This document shows positions 29,374 to 38,918 of a stretch of 64,000 bases of DNA, one piece after another. Position numbers and translations under genes: made by a program. Origin of the DNA: Mangrovimonas aestuarii. GTDB lineage: Bacteria; Bacteroidota; Bacteroidia; Flavobacteriales; Flavobacteriaceae. The notes under the pieces were generated by a model. The model was not told where the DNA came from and searched no databases. It saw only the letters and a list, made by a program, of their open reading frames with translations. The DNA is taken from the NCBI RefSeq assembly GCF_028767185.1, contig NZ_JARACK010000001.1, forward strand, positions 496,001 through 560,000, in the 5' to 3' direction. The stretch's first letter is position 1. The number at the start of each line of letters is the position of its first letter.

Positions 29374-29729
29374 AAATGAAAAAAGGCATCCTCTAGGTGT
29401 TCTATTTGGGTGCCTTTTTTATTGTTTAGAATCGCAATAATATCGAACCTCCCTTCTACATCCAAATCGTTTTCCAAAATGTAATGGTTGAGAGCTTCAA
29501 CAAGTAACTTAATCTGCTTTGGCTTTACAAAATCCTGCGGGTTTCCAAAATCAGAAGTGCTTCTGGTTTTTACCTCAACGGCACAAACTACCTCATCTTT
29601 TTGGATAATAATATCAATCTCAGCTTTAAGATAGCGATAGTTTCTCTCCAAGATAGAATATCCCTTATCAACTAAAAAATCAACTGCCATTTGCTCACCT
29701 TTTTTTCCAAGATCGTTGTGCTCTGCCAT
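29370..29729 (-). CDS. yraN: YraN-family (UPF0102) endonuclease-like protein
   Basis: A 119-residue protein with the restriction-endonuclease-like fold of the YraN/UPF0102 family. The likely metal-binding residues are E37 and D39 (LKAEIDII), with E52 and K54 (AVEVKTRS). The N-terminal GKKGEQMAVDFL is typical. The family is widespread and of uncertain function, perhaps Holliday-junction or repair related. It is encoded 18 bases after the LD-carboxypeptidase gene and probably shares its transcript. Confidence 0.92.
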   Translation of the reverse strand: MAEHNDLGKKGEQMAVDFLVDKGYSILERNYRYLKAEIDIIIQKDEVVCAVEVKTRSTSDFGNPQDFVKPKQIKLLVEALNHYILENDLDVEGRFDIIAILNNKKGTQIEHLEDAFFHF

Positions 29730-29747
29730 AATTGAATAAAGCTAAAA

Positions 29748-30776
29748 TTATTGATCGAAAACCACTGTAGATCTATCTTTTCCGACAGTCAAAACGATAT
29801 TTCTTCCAAGTATTAAAGCCTGGTTATCGGGTTCGTGACCTGCAGGAAAATTGAACATCACAGGAAAATCGCAATCGGCAACAACATCAAGAATCAATTC
29901 TTCAATGGTTCTCCCAAACTCGGTAGTATTTGGTCTTATATTGCTAATATCTCCAATAATCAAACCTCTACAACCATCAAAATATCCTGCTCTTTTTAAA
30001 CTCTGAAACATACGATCAATATGATACGCATACTCCCCTATTTCCTCTATAAAAAGAATTTTTCCGCCGGTATCAATACTGGTTTTTGATCCTAGCATGG
30101 TATGCATCACCGTTAAGTTACCACCAACTAGTTGACCTGAAGCCACACCAACTCTATTGTATTTTGATCCGTCTACAGTATAAACCAGAGGCTCGCCAAA
30201 CAATACTTTGCGAAACGATTCAATGCTTTTTTCAACTGCCTTTCCTCGATCTTCCAAGTTGACACACATCATTCCATGGATTGACTCCACGCCTAAAATA
30301 TTGAATTGATTGTGGAGTGCTGTCACGTCAGAAAACCCTATTAGCCATTTCGGATTGGTCTTGAGTGAACTATAATCAATCTTGTCCAAAATACGCACAG
30401 CCCCATAACCACCACGGGCACACCAAATCGCCTTGATTTTTGGGTCGTCCAGAGCCTTTTGGAAGTCAGCAGCTCGATTGGCATCAGTACCTGCAAAGTG
30501 GCCATTATCATGATAGAGATGTTTTGACATAACCACATGAAGCCCCCAACTTTCCATTAACGCTTTTGCTTTTTCAATGGCGTCTTCTCTGTTTTTTAGG
30601 ACTCCAGAAGTTGCTACTATAGCAATAGTATCTCCAGATTTTAAATAAGGTGGCTGCATTAGGGATTGTTGATATTTTGAAAAGTTAAACTTAGTAGATT
30701 TTTGTGCCAATACCGGCATAGCTCCAACAAACGCTATTACTAGTACCAACATTAAAACCCTACTGTAGTTTACCAT
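29748..30776 (-). CDS. LD-carboxypeptidase (peptidase S66 family), exported
   Basis: A 342-residue serine peptidase that trims the L,D-bond of peptidoglycan tetrapeptides during wall recycling. The catalytic Ser149 (GFSD), Glu244 (FIEEIGEY) and His314 (PAGHEPDN) are all present. Unlike the cytoplasmic LdcA of E. coli, this one starts with a signal peptide (about residues 1-25, ending VLAQ), so it should act in the periplasm. The conserved RGGYGAVRIL lies at about 121-130. It is followed by yraN. Confidence 0.9.
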   Translation of the reverse strand: MVNYSRVLMLVLVIAFVGAMPVLAQKSTKFNFSKYQQSLMQPPYLKSGDTIAIVATSGVLKNREDAIEKAKALMESWGLHVVMSKHLYHDNGHFAGTDANRAADFQKALDDPKIKAIWCARGGYGAVRILDKIDYSSLKTNPKWLIGFSDVTALHNQFNILGVESIHGMMCVNLEDRGKAVEKSIESFRKVLFGEPLVYTVDGSKYNRVGVASGQLVGGNLTVMHTMLGSKTSIDTGGKILFIEEIGEYAYHIDRMFQSLKRAGYFDGCRGLIIGDISNIRPNTTEFGRTIEELILDVVADCDFPVMFNFPAGHEPDNQALILGRNIVLTVGKDRSTVVFDQ

Positions 30777-30833
30777 ATACTCTGCTTTTTGTAAATGTAA
30801 CGGTTTTTAAATAGAATTCTTGTAAATGGCATC

Positions 30834-30866
30834 AAACAAAAAAGAGGCCTTATAAAGACCTCTTCC
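30834..30866 (-). terminator. Terminator of the lipoprotein gene
   Basis: A 10-bp stem with one mismatch (30842-30851 with 30855-30864), with an A-run at 30836-30843 that reads as T on the minus strand. Confidence 0.75.
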
Positions 30867-30887
30867 TTTTAAATCAATCTGAAATTA

Positions 30888-31499
30888 TTATTTTTTATTG
30901 AAAAATCTTCTTTCCTTATCTCCAGAGGCAACATTTAATCTAGCTTGATCAAAATCTACTTTCATTAAATTTCCCTTATAAAAACCTGAAAACTCTGTTC
31001 CACCAAAAGTTGCACCAGTGAATTCTAGTTCATAAGCATTGCCATTATCCATTACCTTGAATGTTCCAGAATTAATTTCATAGAAGTCTCCCTCATCAGT
31101 CTCTATATCATATTCAACCATAATGTCTGCCAAATCAAATGTAAAAGACTCCATACTATCTTCATCATAATTATAATCACCCAAACTTAAGTCTTGAGAG
31201 TTATTTGTAAACAACTCAAAATATATCGCTGTAAAAACAGAGTTCTCAGGGAATGGCTCTCCCTCAAAATTAGTCAATTCACTGTCAACTAAAGTAACGT
31301 CAAAATTTTTAGCACCCGAGCCTAAATCTCCCCAATACTCTATTATTCCATCCTTCAATTCATACTCTGCATCACCAATTTTCAAAAAGTTGGTTGAAGT
31401 CTCGTTATTGTCGCTATTAGAATTATCATCATCCGAACCACAATTAAACATAAATAAACTTAGCATCAAGGCTAGGGTAAAGGGCAAAATTTTCTTCAT
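30888..31499 (-). CDS. Lipoprotein of unknown function
   Basis: A 203-residue product starting MKKILPFTLALMLSLFMFNCG. The lipobox FNCG gives Cys20 as the lipidated residue, followed by an Asp/Ser/Asn-rich linker. The body is beta-rich and acidic (NFLKIGDAEYELKDGIIEY; GFYKGNLMKVDF), a pattern common in Bacteroidota surface or periplasmic lipoproteins of the DUF5017/lipocalin-like sort. I cannot assign it to a family. The ATG at 31499 is chosen because the signal peptide begins there; the longer open frame upstream has no export signal. Confidence 0.7.
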   Translation of the reverse strand: MKKILPFTLALMLSLFMFNCGSDDDNSNSDNNETSTNFLKIGDAEYELKDGIIEYWGDLGSGAKNFDVTLVDSELTNFEGEPFPENSVFTAIYFELFTNNSQDLSLGDYNYDEDSMESFTFDLADIMVEYDIETDEGDFYEINSGTFKVMDNGNAYELEFTGATFGGTEFSGFYKGNLMKVDFDQARLNVASGDKERRFFNKK

Positions 31500-31634
31500 T
31501 TTTAATAAATTAAATAGTTTTACAATTGAACCGCAATATATATAATTTAACCAAGCAAAAAAGTATTTTCTTACATTGCAACACTTCACGGCATTTGTAG
31601 TTTTATATATTTTCAATAAGCACATTAATTTCCG

Positions 31635-31642
31635 TACTTTTG
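31635..31642 (+). promoter_or_regulatory. -7 box of metG
   Basis: TACTTTTG matches TAnnTTTG exactly, about 60 bases before the ATG of metG. Confidence 0.4.
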
Positions 31643-31704
31643 TTGGCCTAAATTAAGCTGTATTATTACAACCACAGCATCAATCTAAAAACAATAAAAC
31701 ATCA

Positions 31705-33759
31705 ATGAATCAACCTAAACGTTATACCATTACTGCTGCCCTTCCTTATACAAATGGTCCCATTCATATTGGTCATTTAGCAGGAGTTTATGTGCCAGCC
31801 GATATTTACTCACGTTATTTAAGAGCGACCGGAAACGATGTGGCTTTCATTTGCGGAAGCGACGAACACGGGGTTGCCATTTCCATGCGTGCTAAAAAAG
31901 AAGGTGTAACACCTCAGGAGATCATTGATAAATACCATAAAATAATCAAAGATTCGTTTGAAGATTTTGGAATTACTTTTGATAATTACGGGAGAACCTC
32001 ATCGCAAGTGCACCATGACACTGCTTCGGCATTCTTTAAAAAGCTTTACGAAGATGGGAAATTTATAGAAGAAGTTACCGAGCAGCTTTACGATGACCAA
32101 GCCAAACAGTTTTTGGCAGATCGTTTTGTTATTGGCACATGCCCAAAATGCCATAACGAAGAAGCTTATGGCGATCAATGTGAAAGCTGCGGAAGTTCCC
32201 TGAACGCAACAGACCTTATCAATCCGAAATCGACCATAACTGGAAGCATTCCTGTTTTAAAAGAAACCAAGCACTGGTTCCTCCCATTGGATCAGTATGA
32301 AGGTTTTATGAAAGAATGGGTATTAGAAGGTCATAAAGGTGACTGGAAACCCAATGTATATGGCCAGGTGAAATCCTGGGTTGATGACGGCTTAAAACCT
32401 CGTGCTGTAACCCGCGATTTAGACTGGGGAATCCCGGTTCCTGTTGAAGGAGCAGAAGGCAAGGTTCTGTACGTTTGGTTCGATGCACCAATCGGTTACA
32501 TTTCATCCACCAAAGAATGGGCTGAAAGAGAAGGAAAAGACTGGGAGCCTTATTGGAAAGATAAGGATACCAAACTAGTTCATTTTATTGGCAAGGACAA
32601 TATTGTATTCCACTGTATTATTTTCCCGAGCATGCTTAAGGCTGAGGGTAGCTACATTCTTCCGGACAACGTTCCTGCAAACGAATTCTTAAACCTTGAA
32701 GGCAATAAATTGTCAACGTCAAAGAATTGGGCAGTTTGGCTGCATGAGTACCTTAAGGATTTCCCAGATAAACAAGATGTGCTTCGTTATACCTTAACGG
32801 CAAATGCTCCAGAAACCAAGGACAACGATTTTACCTGGAAGGATTTCCAAGCTAGAAACAACAATGAGTTGGTAGCTATTTTCGGAAACTTCATTAACCG
32901 AGTAGTTGTATTGACCAATAAATATTACAACGGCGTAATTCCTCAACCTAACGAATTGACAGCAATCGACGAGGAAACATTGGCAGCACTTGGAGCTTAT
33001 CCAGCGGTCATCGCCAGCTCAATAGAGCGCTATAGATTTAGAGAAGCCAGTCAAGAGTTAATGAACCTTGCCAGATTAGGAAACAAGTATTTAGCGGACG
33101 AAGAGCCTTGGAAAGTTATTAAGGAAGATGAAGCTCGAGTACAGACCATCATGTACGTAGCACTTCAGATTGCTGCTGGATTGGCTGTATTAAGCGAACC
33201 GTTCCTTCCGTTTACCTCTGAAAAACTAAAGAATATTTTGAATCTAGATTCAAAAAGTTGGGATAGTGTTTCAGACACTAAAGCGCTTTTAAGTGCCGGA
33301 CATCAAATTGGGAAAGCAGAATTGTTATTCAACAAAATAGAAGACCAAGAGATTCAAGTTCAACTGGATAAATTGGAAGCTACTAAAAAAGCTAATGAAG
33401 CAGCCAACAAAACAGTAGAACCACAAAAAGACACCATTACTTTTGAAGACTTCACTAAACTGGATATTCGCGTAGGAACCATTTTGGAAGCCGAAAAAAT
33501 GCCAAAAGCAAAAAAATTATTGGTATTAAAAGTAGATACCGGTATTGACCAGCGCACCATTGTCTCTGGCATTGCAGAGCATTTTTCACCTGAAGAAGTT
33601 ATCGGCAAAAAGGTTACTGTTTTAGTAAATCTCGCTCCACGAAAACTTAGAGGTATAGAAAGCGAAGGCATGATTTTAATGACCGAAACCGAAGAAGGCA
33701 AACTAACTTTTGTAAACCCTGACACGGCCAATGTTGCCAACGGATTGCAGATTAGTTAA
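31705..33759 (+). CDS. metG: Methionyl-tRNA synthetase
   Basis: This enzyme attaches Met to its tRNAs. The 684-residue protein has the class I HIGH motif (HIGH at 21-24) and a zinc knuckle with C146, C149, C159 and C162. The KMSKS loop appears as KLSTS at 335-339, a form usual in this group. An anticodon-binding helical domain follows, and a C-terminal EMAPII-type tRNA-binding domain ([17 protein letters not shown], about 585 onward) aids dimerisation. It is complete and cytoplasmic. Confidence 0.98.
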   Translation: MNQPKRYTITAALPYTNGPIHIGHLAGVYVPADIYSRYLRATGNDVAFICGSDEHGVAISMRAKKEGVTPQEIIDKYHKIIKDSFEDFGITFDNYGRTSSQVHHDTASAFFKKLYEDGKFIEEVTEQLYDDQAKQFLADRFVIGTCPKCHNEEAYGDQCESCGSSLNATDLINPKSTITGSIPVLKETKHWFLPLDQYEGFMKEWVLEGHKGDWKPNVYGQVKSWVDDGLKPRAVTRDLDWGIPVPVEGAEGKVLYVWFDAPIGYISSTKEWAEREGKDWEPYWKDKDTKLVHFIGKDNIVFHCIIFPSMLKAEGSYILPDNVPANEFLNLEGNKLSTSKNWAVWLHEYLKDFPDKQDVLRYTLTANAPETKDNDFTWKDFQARNNNELVAIFGNFINRVVVLTNKYYNGVIPQPNELTAIDEETLAALGAYPAVIASSIERYRFREASQELMNLARLGNKYLADEEPWKVIKEDEARVQTIMYVALQIAAGLAVLSEPFLPFTSEKLKNILNLDSKSWDSVSDTKALLSAGHQIGKAELLFNKIEDQEIQVQLDKLEATKKANEAANKTVEPQKDTITFEDFTKLDIRVGTILEAEKMPKAKKLLVLKVDTGIDQRTIVSGIAEHFSPEEVIGKKVTVLVNLAPRKLRGIESEGMILMTETEEGKLTFVNPDTANVANGLQIS

Positions 33760-33777
33760 TTTTAGAAATAAGATTAA

Positions 33778-35229
33778 ATGAAAATAAAATTAATATCTAT
33801 GGTGCTTGCAGTTGTAAGCACCATTAGTTTTTATGGACAATCCCCAGCTGCTCTAACTTTCAAAAACGATAAATTTTCCAGAGCCCTCACTAAATCATCC
33901 CTCACACTTAGCAATCAATCCAATAACGACTTGGTGATTCTGATAGTAGAAAACAAAGATTTGTTTGCCTATTTATTCAACGGTGATTTTTCTGAAAAGC
34001 ACTATTTCCAAACGAACCAAATAAAAAAGAAATACTCCACCTTATTGGGGTATAAGGTTGATGGCGACGTTTACCATTTGCTGTATTCAAATACTATTAA
34101 AACAAAGTTTGCTGTTTTTACGGTGGATTTTAAATCTAAAAAAGTCAACACTAAAGAACTTGAACATAAATTTTATGAGGACCTATACTTGGAAACAGTC
34201 ACCATAAAAAACATTCCTTATATTCTTAGTGCAGATGAAAAGAATAATTTAACCATATCAACACTTGACTCATCGTTGGAAATCGCCCCAATAAAAACAT
34301 TTGAACTAGGTCAAGACAAAAACATTAAATTACTGAGAAACCTTCTTGAATCGAGTTTATTCTTTAGAAGCTATAAAGGGATGGACACCATGAAGTCCAA
34401 CATATATAAAATAGACAACAGGACACCTACGCCTATCGAAATAGCTTCAATGCCCAATAAAATTTACAGTATTAATGAAAAGATATATTTAACATTTGAA
34501 GAAGTAGACTCTTCAACGCTGGTTATTGAAATCAACTTAGAAAAATCATCAACTAACACCTTTTTAATAGAATACCCAAAACAGGAATCTGAATCTTTTG
34601 AAAAATTCAATTCTTTCCTTACTGATACCGCACTTTTTCAAATAGCAAGTTCAAAAGAAAAAATGGAAGTAAACGTTAAAGATCTACAAGGAAATACCCT
34701 AAAAAATTTCAAATACAGCTCCATAAAAGAAATAGAAGATAAAAGCTCTCCGTATATTATCTCAGATCCAGATTTAAGTTTATTTCATAGTCAACGTGAA
34801 CTTAAAGACTCAGAGAAATTTTTAAAGAAAGTTTCATATGGAAACAATGCTATTTCTTGTCTTACTTTAGGTGATATTTATCATTTTACAATAGGTGGTT
34901 CATATAGATTTAAGCAGGCAAATGGAGGATTGGCACAAACAGCTTTTATGGGAGATTACAACGAACAAGCACCTATTATTTCTTTTAACCCTACCACCAC
35001 TTCTTTTTACTCATACAACAACACTGTTTCTACATACTTTAACTTATCCTTAGACAAAAACTTTGAGCCAATTAGACTCACTTCCAAATCTACCATATAT
35101 GAAAACCTGCTTTCCCATAAGAAAGGGATAAAATATTTCACAGCTGAAAATTTGTTTTTCCACAACAACAAACTCTATTATGGAAAAATCGATTTGAAAA
35201 ACAGAGAATATTCTTTAAACGCTCTTTAA
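33778..35229 (+). CDS. Exported protein of unknown function
   Basis: A 483-residue protein with a signal peptide (MKIKLISMVLAVVSTISFYG). The remainder is made of short beta-strand repeats with many Tyr, Phe and Ser, such as VYHLLYSNTIKTKFAVFTVD and LFFRSYKGMDTMKSNIYK, which suggests a beta-propeller in the periplasm. No catalytic motif and no type IX secretion tail were seen. It is sandwiched between metG (18 bases upstream) and tex (12 bases downstream) on the same strand and so is probably co-transcribed, although a functional link is not evident. Confidence 0.7.
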   Translation: MKIKLISMVLAVVSTISFYGQSPAALTFKNDKFSRALTKSSLTLSNQSNNDLVILIVENKDLFAYLFNGDFSEKHYFQTNQIKKKYSTLLGYKVDGDVYHLLYSNTIKTKFAVFTVDFKSKKVNTKELEHKFYEDLYLETVTIKNIPYILSADEKNNLTISTLDSSLEIAPIKTFELGQDKNIKLLRNLLESSLFFRSYKGMDTMKSNIYKIDNRTPTPIEIASMPNKIYSINEKIYLTFEEVDSSTLVIEINLEKSSTNTFLIEYPKQESESFEKFNSFLTDTALFQIASSKEKMEVNVKDLQGNTLKNFKYSSIKEIEDKSSPYIISDPDLSLFHSQRELKDSEKFLKKVSYGNNAISCLTLGDIYHFTIGGSYRFKQANGGLAQTAFMGDYNEQAPIISFNPTTTSFYSYNNTVSTYFNLSLDKNFEPIRLTSKSTIYENLLSHKKGIKYFTAENLFFHNNKLYYGKIDLKNREYSLNAL

Positions 35230-35241
35230 AAATCAATAACC

Positions 35242-37368
35242 ATGTTTCAACTTCTACAATATGTCTGCTCCAAAGCCAAACTTCCAGAACAAAGTGTAAA
35301 AAACACCATCACACTTTTGGAAGAAGCCTCTACCATCCCATTTATTGCTCGTTACCGAAAGGAAAGAACAGGAAATCTAGATGAAGTGCAGATTGGTGAC
35401 ATCGTAAAATATAAAGATCAATTTGAGAGCATTCAAAAGCGAAAAGATAGCATCTTAAAGTCTATTGAAGAACAGGAAGCTCTAACCACTGAACTGAAAG
35501 ACAAAATTGAAGCCTGTTGGGACGAAATTGAATTAGAGGACCTTTACCTACCCTATAAAAAGAAGCGCAAAACCAAAGCAGAAACGGCCAGACAAAATGG
35601 ACTTGAGCCTTTGGCTAAAATTATAATGAGCCAAAAGAGCAATGATGTTGAATCTGTAGCTACTCGTTATACCTCAGATGTTGTTGCTTCAGAAAAAGAT
35701 GCTTTGGAAGGTGCTCGCCATATTATTGCTGAATGGATCAACGAACGAACTGATATCCGTAACCAAATCCGATATCAACTAGAACGTTTTGCTATCATTT
35801 CAACCAAAGTCGTTAAAACAAAAAAAGACGAGGAAGCTTCACAGAAATATCGTGATTACTTCGAATGGAACGAACCATTAAACCGCTGTCCTTCCCATAG
35901 ATTACTGGCTATCCTAAGAGCAGAACAAGAAGGTATAATCCGTGTGAAAATTGAAATTGACGACGATCGTGCTTTGGATAAAATAGAGAGTCGTTTAATC
36001 AGATCCAACAATGCTTGCTCAAAACAGATAGAATTAGCTATAAGCGATGCCTACAAACGCTTGCTATTGCCTTCACTTTCGAATGAGGCCATGCAAAACG
36101 CCAAAGCCAAAGCCGACGAATTGGCAATTAACGTGTTTGCAAAAAACCTAAAACAATTGTTGTTAGGGTCACCATTGGGAGAAAAACGCATTTTGGCCAT
36201 CGACCCAGGATATCGAACGGGCTGTAAAATAGTTTGCTTAAATGCACAAGGCGATTTGGAACACAACGAAACTATCTATCCTCATGCTCCAAAAAACGAC
36301 TCAAAGGGTGCTATTAAAAAAATTAGCACATTAACAGAAGCTTACAACATAGAAGCCATTGCCATTGGAAATGGTACAGCTTCAAGGGAAACCGAACAGT
36401 TGGTAAGGCGCATCCGTTTTAAAAACGACATTCAAGTATTTGTTGTTAGCGAGGCTGGAGCTTCAATTTACTCGGCCTCCAAAATTGCCAGAGAGGAATT
36501 CCCTAATTACGATGTTACGGTACGGGGCGCTGTATCTATTGGACGCCGTTTAGCCGACCCCCTAGCCGAATTGGTCAAAATTGACCCTAAGTCTATTGGC
36601 GTTGGACAATACCAACACGATGTTGATCAAGGCAAACTTAAAACCAGCCTGGATACTGTTGTAGAAAGCTGCGTAAATGCCGTTGGCGTAAACGTTAATA
36701 CTGCAAGTAAGTCATTGCTACAATACGTTTCTGGAATTGGAGAAAAACTGGCCGAAAACATTGTAATCTACCGTAATGAAAATGGCGCTTTCCAGTCTAG
36801 AGCTGCCATTAAAAACGTACCAAGATTAGGTGGTAAAGCCTATGAACAAGCAGCAGGCTTCCTTAGAATAAAAGGCGCTGAAAATCCATTGGACGACTCG
36901 GCAGTTCACCCAGAGAGCTATCATTTGGTTGAACAGATTGCTAAGGATGAAAACAAAAGCATAGCAGAACTTATTGGCAACAAAACACTTCTAAACAGTA
37001 TTGAGCTAAAAAACTATTGTAGCGATACAGTTGGACTACCTACACTAGAAGACATTGTAAAGGAACTTGAAAAACCAGGATTGGATATAAGGGAACAAGC
37101 CAAGGTATTTACCTTTAACCAAAACATTAAAACCATAAACGATGTACAAGCAGGACAACTGCTTCCCGGTATTGTAAACAACATTACCAATTTTGGATGT
37201 TTTGTGGATATAGGAATCAAAGAAAGTGGATTAATTCACATTTCAAATCTTTCCGACAGTTATGTATCTGATGTAAGCGAGCATGTACACCTACATCAAC
37301 AAGTTATCGTAAAAGTTCTAGAAGTAGATTTGGAGCGTAGACGCATACAGTTAAAACTTCACAAATAA
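35242..37368 (+). CDS. tex: Tex-family RNA-binding transcription accessory protein
   Basis: A 708-residue nucleic-acid-binding protein. In order it has the Tex N-terminal helical region (SIPFIARYRKERTGNLDEVQ), a YqgF/RNase H-like domain (LAIDPGYRTGCKIV, about 317-330), a helix-hairpin-helix pair (LLQYVSGIGEKLAENIV), and a C-terminal S1 RNA-binding domain (LPGIVNNITNFGCFVDIG). Tex affects transcription and RNA processing. It is complete and is the last chromosomal gene before the integrated element. Confidence 0.95.
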   Translation: MFQLLQYVCSKAKLPEQSVKNTITLLEEASTIPFIARYRKERTGNLDEVQIGDIVKYKDQFESIQKRKDSILKSIEEQEALTTELKDKIEACWDEIELEDLYLPYKKKRKTKAETARQNGLEPLAKIIMSQKSNDVESVATRYTSDVVASEKDALEGARHIIAEWINERTDIRNQIRYQLERFAIISTKVVKTKKDEEASQKYRDYFEWNEPLNRCPSHRLLAILRAEQEGIIRVKIEIDDDRALDKIESRLIRSNNACSKQIELAISDAYKRLLLPSLSNEAMQNAKAKADELAINVFAKNLKQLLLGSPLGEKRILAIDPGYRTGCKIVCLNAQGDLEHNETIYPHAPKNDSKGAIKKISTLTEAYNIEAIAIGNGTASRETEQLVRRIRFKNDIQVFVVSEAGASIYSASKIAREEFPNYDVTVRGAVSIGRRLADPLAELVKIDPKSIGVGQYQHDVDQGKLKTSLDTVVESCVNAVGVNVNTASKSLLQYVSGIGEKLAENIVIYRNENGAFQSRAAIKNVPRLGGKAYEQAAGFLRIKGAENPLDDSAVHPESYHLVEQIAKDENKSIAELIGNKTLLNSIELKNYCSDTVGLPTLEDIVKELEKPGLDIREQAKVFTFNQNIKTINDVQAGQLLPGIVNNITNFGCFVDIGIKESGLIHISNLSDSYVSDVSEHVHLHQQVIVKVLEVDLERRRIQLKLHK

Positions 37369-37408
37369 TACAGGTTTTATTTGAATGCACTTTAAATAAA
37401 GGCTTCAC

Positions 37409-37441
37409 AAAAAAATAAGCCGGCAACCTAGTTGCCGGCTT
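37409..37441. terminator. GC-rich hairpin after tex
   Basis: An 11-bp perfect stem (37417-37427 with 37431-37441) and a three-base loop. The A-run lies on its left, so the T-run is on the minus strand, opposite to tex. It may stop minus-strand readthrough, or act weakly for tex. Confidence 0.5.
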
Positions 37442-37580
37442 ATAACTAACCTTACTCCTTTTTAAAAAACCAACTCTTTTGAAAAAAGGACTGCAAAAGT
37501 ACAACTTTACCACTAACCTACACCACAAAACTGTAATATTACAGTTAGTTTTAACCTAATGTTAACCATTAGGGCATATA

Positions 37581-37618
37581 AAACGAAAAGCCCAGTTAAA
37601 AATAACTAGGCTTTTAAA
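37581..37618 (-). terminator. Displaced original terminator of the tRNA gene
   Basis: A hairpin with stems AAAAGCC/GGCTTTT (37586-37592 and 37609-37615) and AGTTA/TAACT, one mismatch between them and an AAAA loop. It lies directly beyond the displaced tRNA 3' end at 37623, just as another terminator lies beyond the intact tRNA at 44429. It is most likely the tRNA terminator from before integration. Confidence 0.65.
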
Positions 37619-37622
37619 ATTT

Positions 37623-37640
37623 GTGGTCCCACCTGGACTC
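37623..37640 (-). repeat. Left attachment site (displaced tRNA 3' end)
   Basis: It shares GTGGTCCCACCTGG with the 3' end of the tRNA at 44428, then A instead of G, then CTC. The rest of the tRNA is missing, so it is a fragment and not a gene. Confidence 0.85.
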
Positions 37641-37754
37641 CAATACATCTAACTGTATTTTACTCTATTTTATTGATATTACTGAGATTAACCGTTATTT
37701 TAAAGCAGACTCAAAGTTAAGCTAAAATGCTAAAGATTAAATGAAATTAAAATT

Positions 37755-37777
37755 ATTCGTCCCCTGATTCGTCCCCT
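37755..37777 (+). repeat. Left tandem 11-bp repeats, likely integrase arm sites
   Basis: ATTCGTCCCCT occurs twice (37755-37765 and 37767-37777) with a 12-base period. The same pair, in the same orientation and with the same period, is found at the other end of the element. Arm-type binding sites of tyrosine recombinases have this layout. Confidence 0.7.
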
Positions 37778-37821
37778 AGATATCTTTTATATATTTACGG
37801 TATTACTTTAAACCGTACTAA

Positions 37822-38904
37822 TTGAAACCAATTTACCTATTAATTTTAGCAATATGCTTTTCTTCTTGTAAAGATGACATTTCAAATAAAAGATACCGAA
37901 ATGAAAACTATGTTTTTTATAAAGAGGATGGTAAGCAAGGAGAATGGAGAAAAATAAATCCTAACTTAAAACTTGTTCTTCCCAAGTCACATTCCACTTA
38001 TTTTTTCCCCAATGGAAGTCGACACTCTGAACTAGAAGTTTTAGACACCTTTCCCAATAGAATAATCAAATACTTTGACAAAACAGGTCGACTAACCTAC
38101 ATCACCAGATATAAAAATGACACCATATTCAAAGAGACTTTCGAAAATGGCTACCATAAAGAGTACCACTCTAACTACGGAAATCTTTCATGCGAAGGCT
38201 TAATTGAAAATGGTATGCAACAAGGAATATGGAAGTATTATAGGGAAAATGGCAAAACTTTAGAAAACATTATAGAATTCAAAAATGATACAATTAATGG
38301 GATTCAAGAAGATTATTGGGAAAATGGAAATTTAAAAGTCGCTATGCAAATAACTATGGGGAATTTTAATGGGAAAAACACTCATTATTACAAAAGCGGA
38401 CAAATTAAAGAAATTGACTTTATGAAAAATGATATGTTCAATGGAAAGACAACAACATATCACCTCAATGGCAGATTAAGGTCCGAATTATATTATTGGA
38501 ATGACAAACCTATAGACACAGCTAAATTTTATTATGAGTCAGGAAAACTAAAAGACATTAGAATCTCTAACCTAGATACTACTACCCTTAAATCCTCTGG
38601 CAATATTATAAGTTTCTATGAAAGTGGAGCTCTCAAGGAAACTTTTGACACTAAAAATGAAATTGCTGATGGGGAAGTCAAAATATATTATGAGAATGGA
38701 AATCTATCTCAGCACTATTTTGTCAAACAAGCCTCCAAAGAAGGTAATGGAAAAACATATTTCGAAAATGGTCAATTGCAATATGCAATGACATTTAAAG
38801 ACGATTTAATTCAAGGAACAATGAAGCAATTTGACGAATCCGGAAAATTAATTAAAACCTATTCAGTCAAAAATGGAAAAGCAACTGATTCCATTATTCA
38901 TTAA
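37822..38904 (+). CDS. Lipoprotein with YwqK/MORN-type repeats
   Basis: A 360-residue predicted lipoprotein. A signal peptide (MKPIYLLILAICFSSC) has its lipobox Cys at residue 16. About ten repeats of roughly 22 residues follow with the pattern YYENGxL or FYESGxLKE, as in YwqK-family proteins and MORN_2 repeats, for example NGKTYFENGQLQYAM. Such beta-hairpin repeats form elongated binding surfaces. YwqK is annotated as an antitoxin in Bacillus, but no toxin is seen here. The start is a TTG at 37822, required by the signal peptide. It lies inside the element, 15 bases before the integrase start codon. Confidence 0.75.
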   Translation: MKPIYLLILAICFSSCKDDISNKRYRNENYVFYKEDGKQGEWRKINPNLKLVLPKSHSTYFFPNGSRHSELEVLDTFPNRIIKYFDKTGRLTYITRYKNDTIFKETFENGYHKEYHSNYGNLSCEGLIENGMQQGIWKYYRENGKTLENIIEFKNDTINGIQEDYWENGNLKVAMQITMGNFNGKNTHYYKSGQIKEIDFMKNDMFNGKTTTYHLNGRLRSELYYWNDKPIDTAKFYYESGKLKDIRISNLDTTTLKSSGNIISFYESGALKETFDTKNEIADGEVKIYYENGNLSQHYFVKQASKEGNGKTYFENGQLQYAMTFKDDLIQGTMKQFDESGKLIKTYSVKNGKATDSIIH

Positions 38905-38918
38905 TAAATTCTTTCAAA

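Larger units (their letters stand above)
37369..37622. other. Intergenic region before the integrated element
   Basis: No gene. It holds a hairpin after tex (37417-37441) and the displaced tRNA terminator (37586-37615). The stretch 37442-37585 shows nothing recognisable. It ends at the left attachment repeat. Confidence 0.5.

Noticed and set aside
32700-32720. Defective KMSKS motif in metG
   Set aside because: KLSTS is a usual variant in this group of synthetases, and all other motifs are intact.
33037-33760. Separate tRNA-binding protein gene after metG
   Set aside because: The EMAPII-type domain is in the same frame as the synthetase with no stop between, so it is the normal C-terminal domain.
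37417-37441. Hairpin after tex as end of the mobile element
   Set aside because: It lies outside the attachment repeat and has no second copy at the other side.
37623-37650. A second tRNA gene at the left end of the element
   Set aside because: Only the last 18 bases match a tRNA; there is no anticodon arm, D-arm or 5' acceptor strand. It is the displaced attachment fragment.
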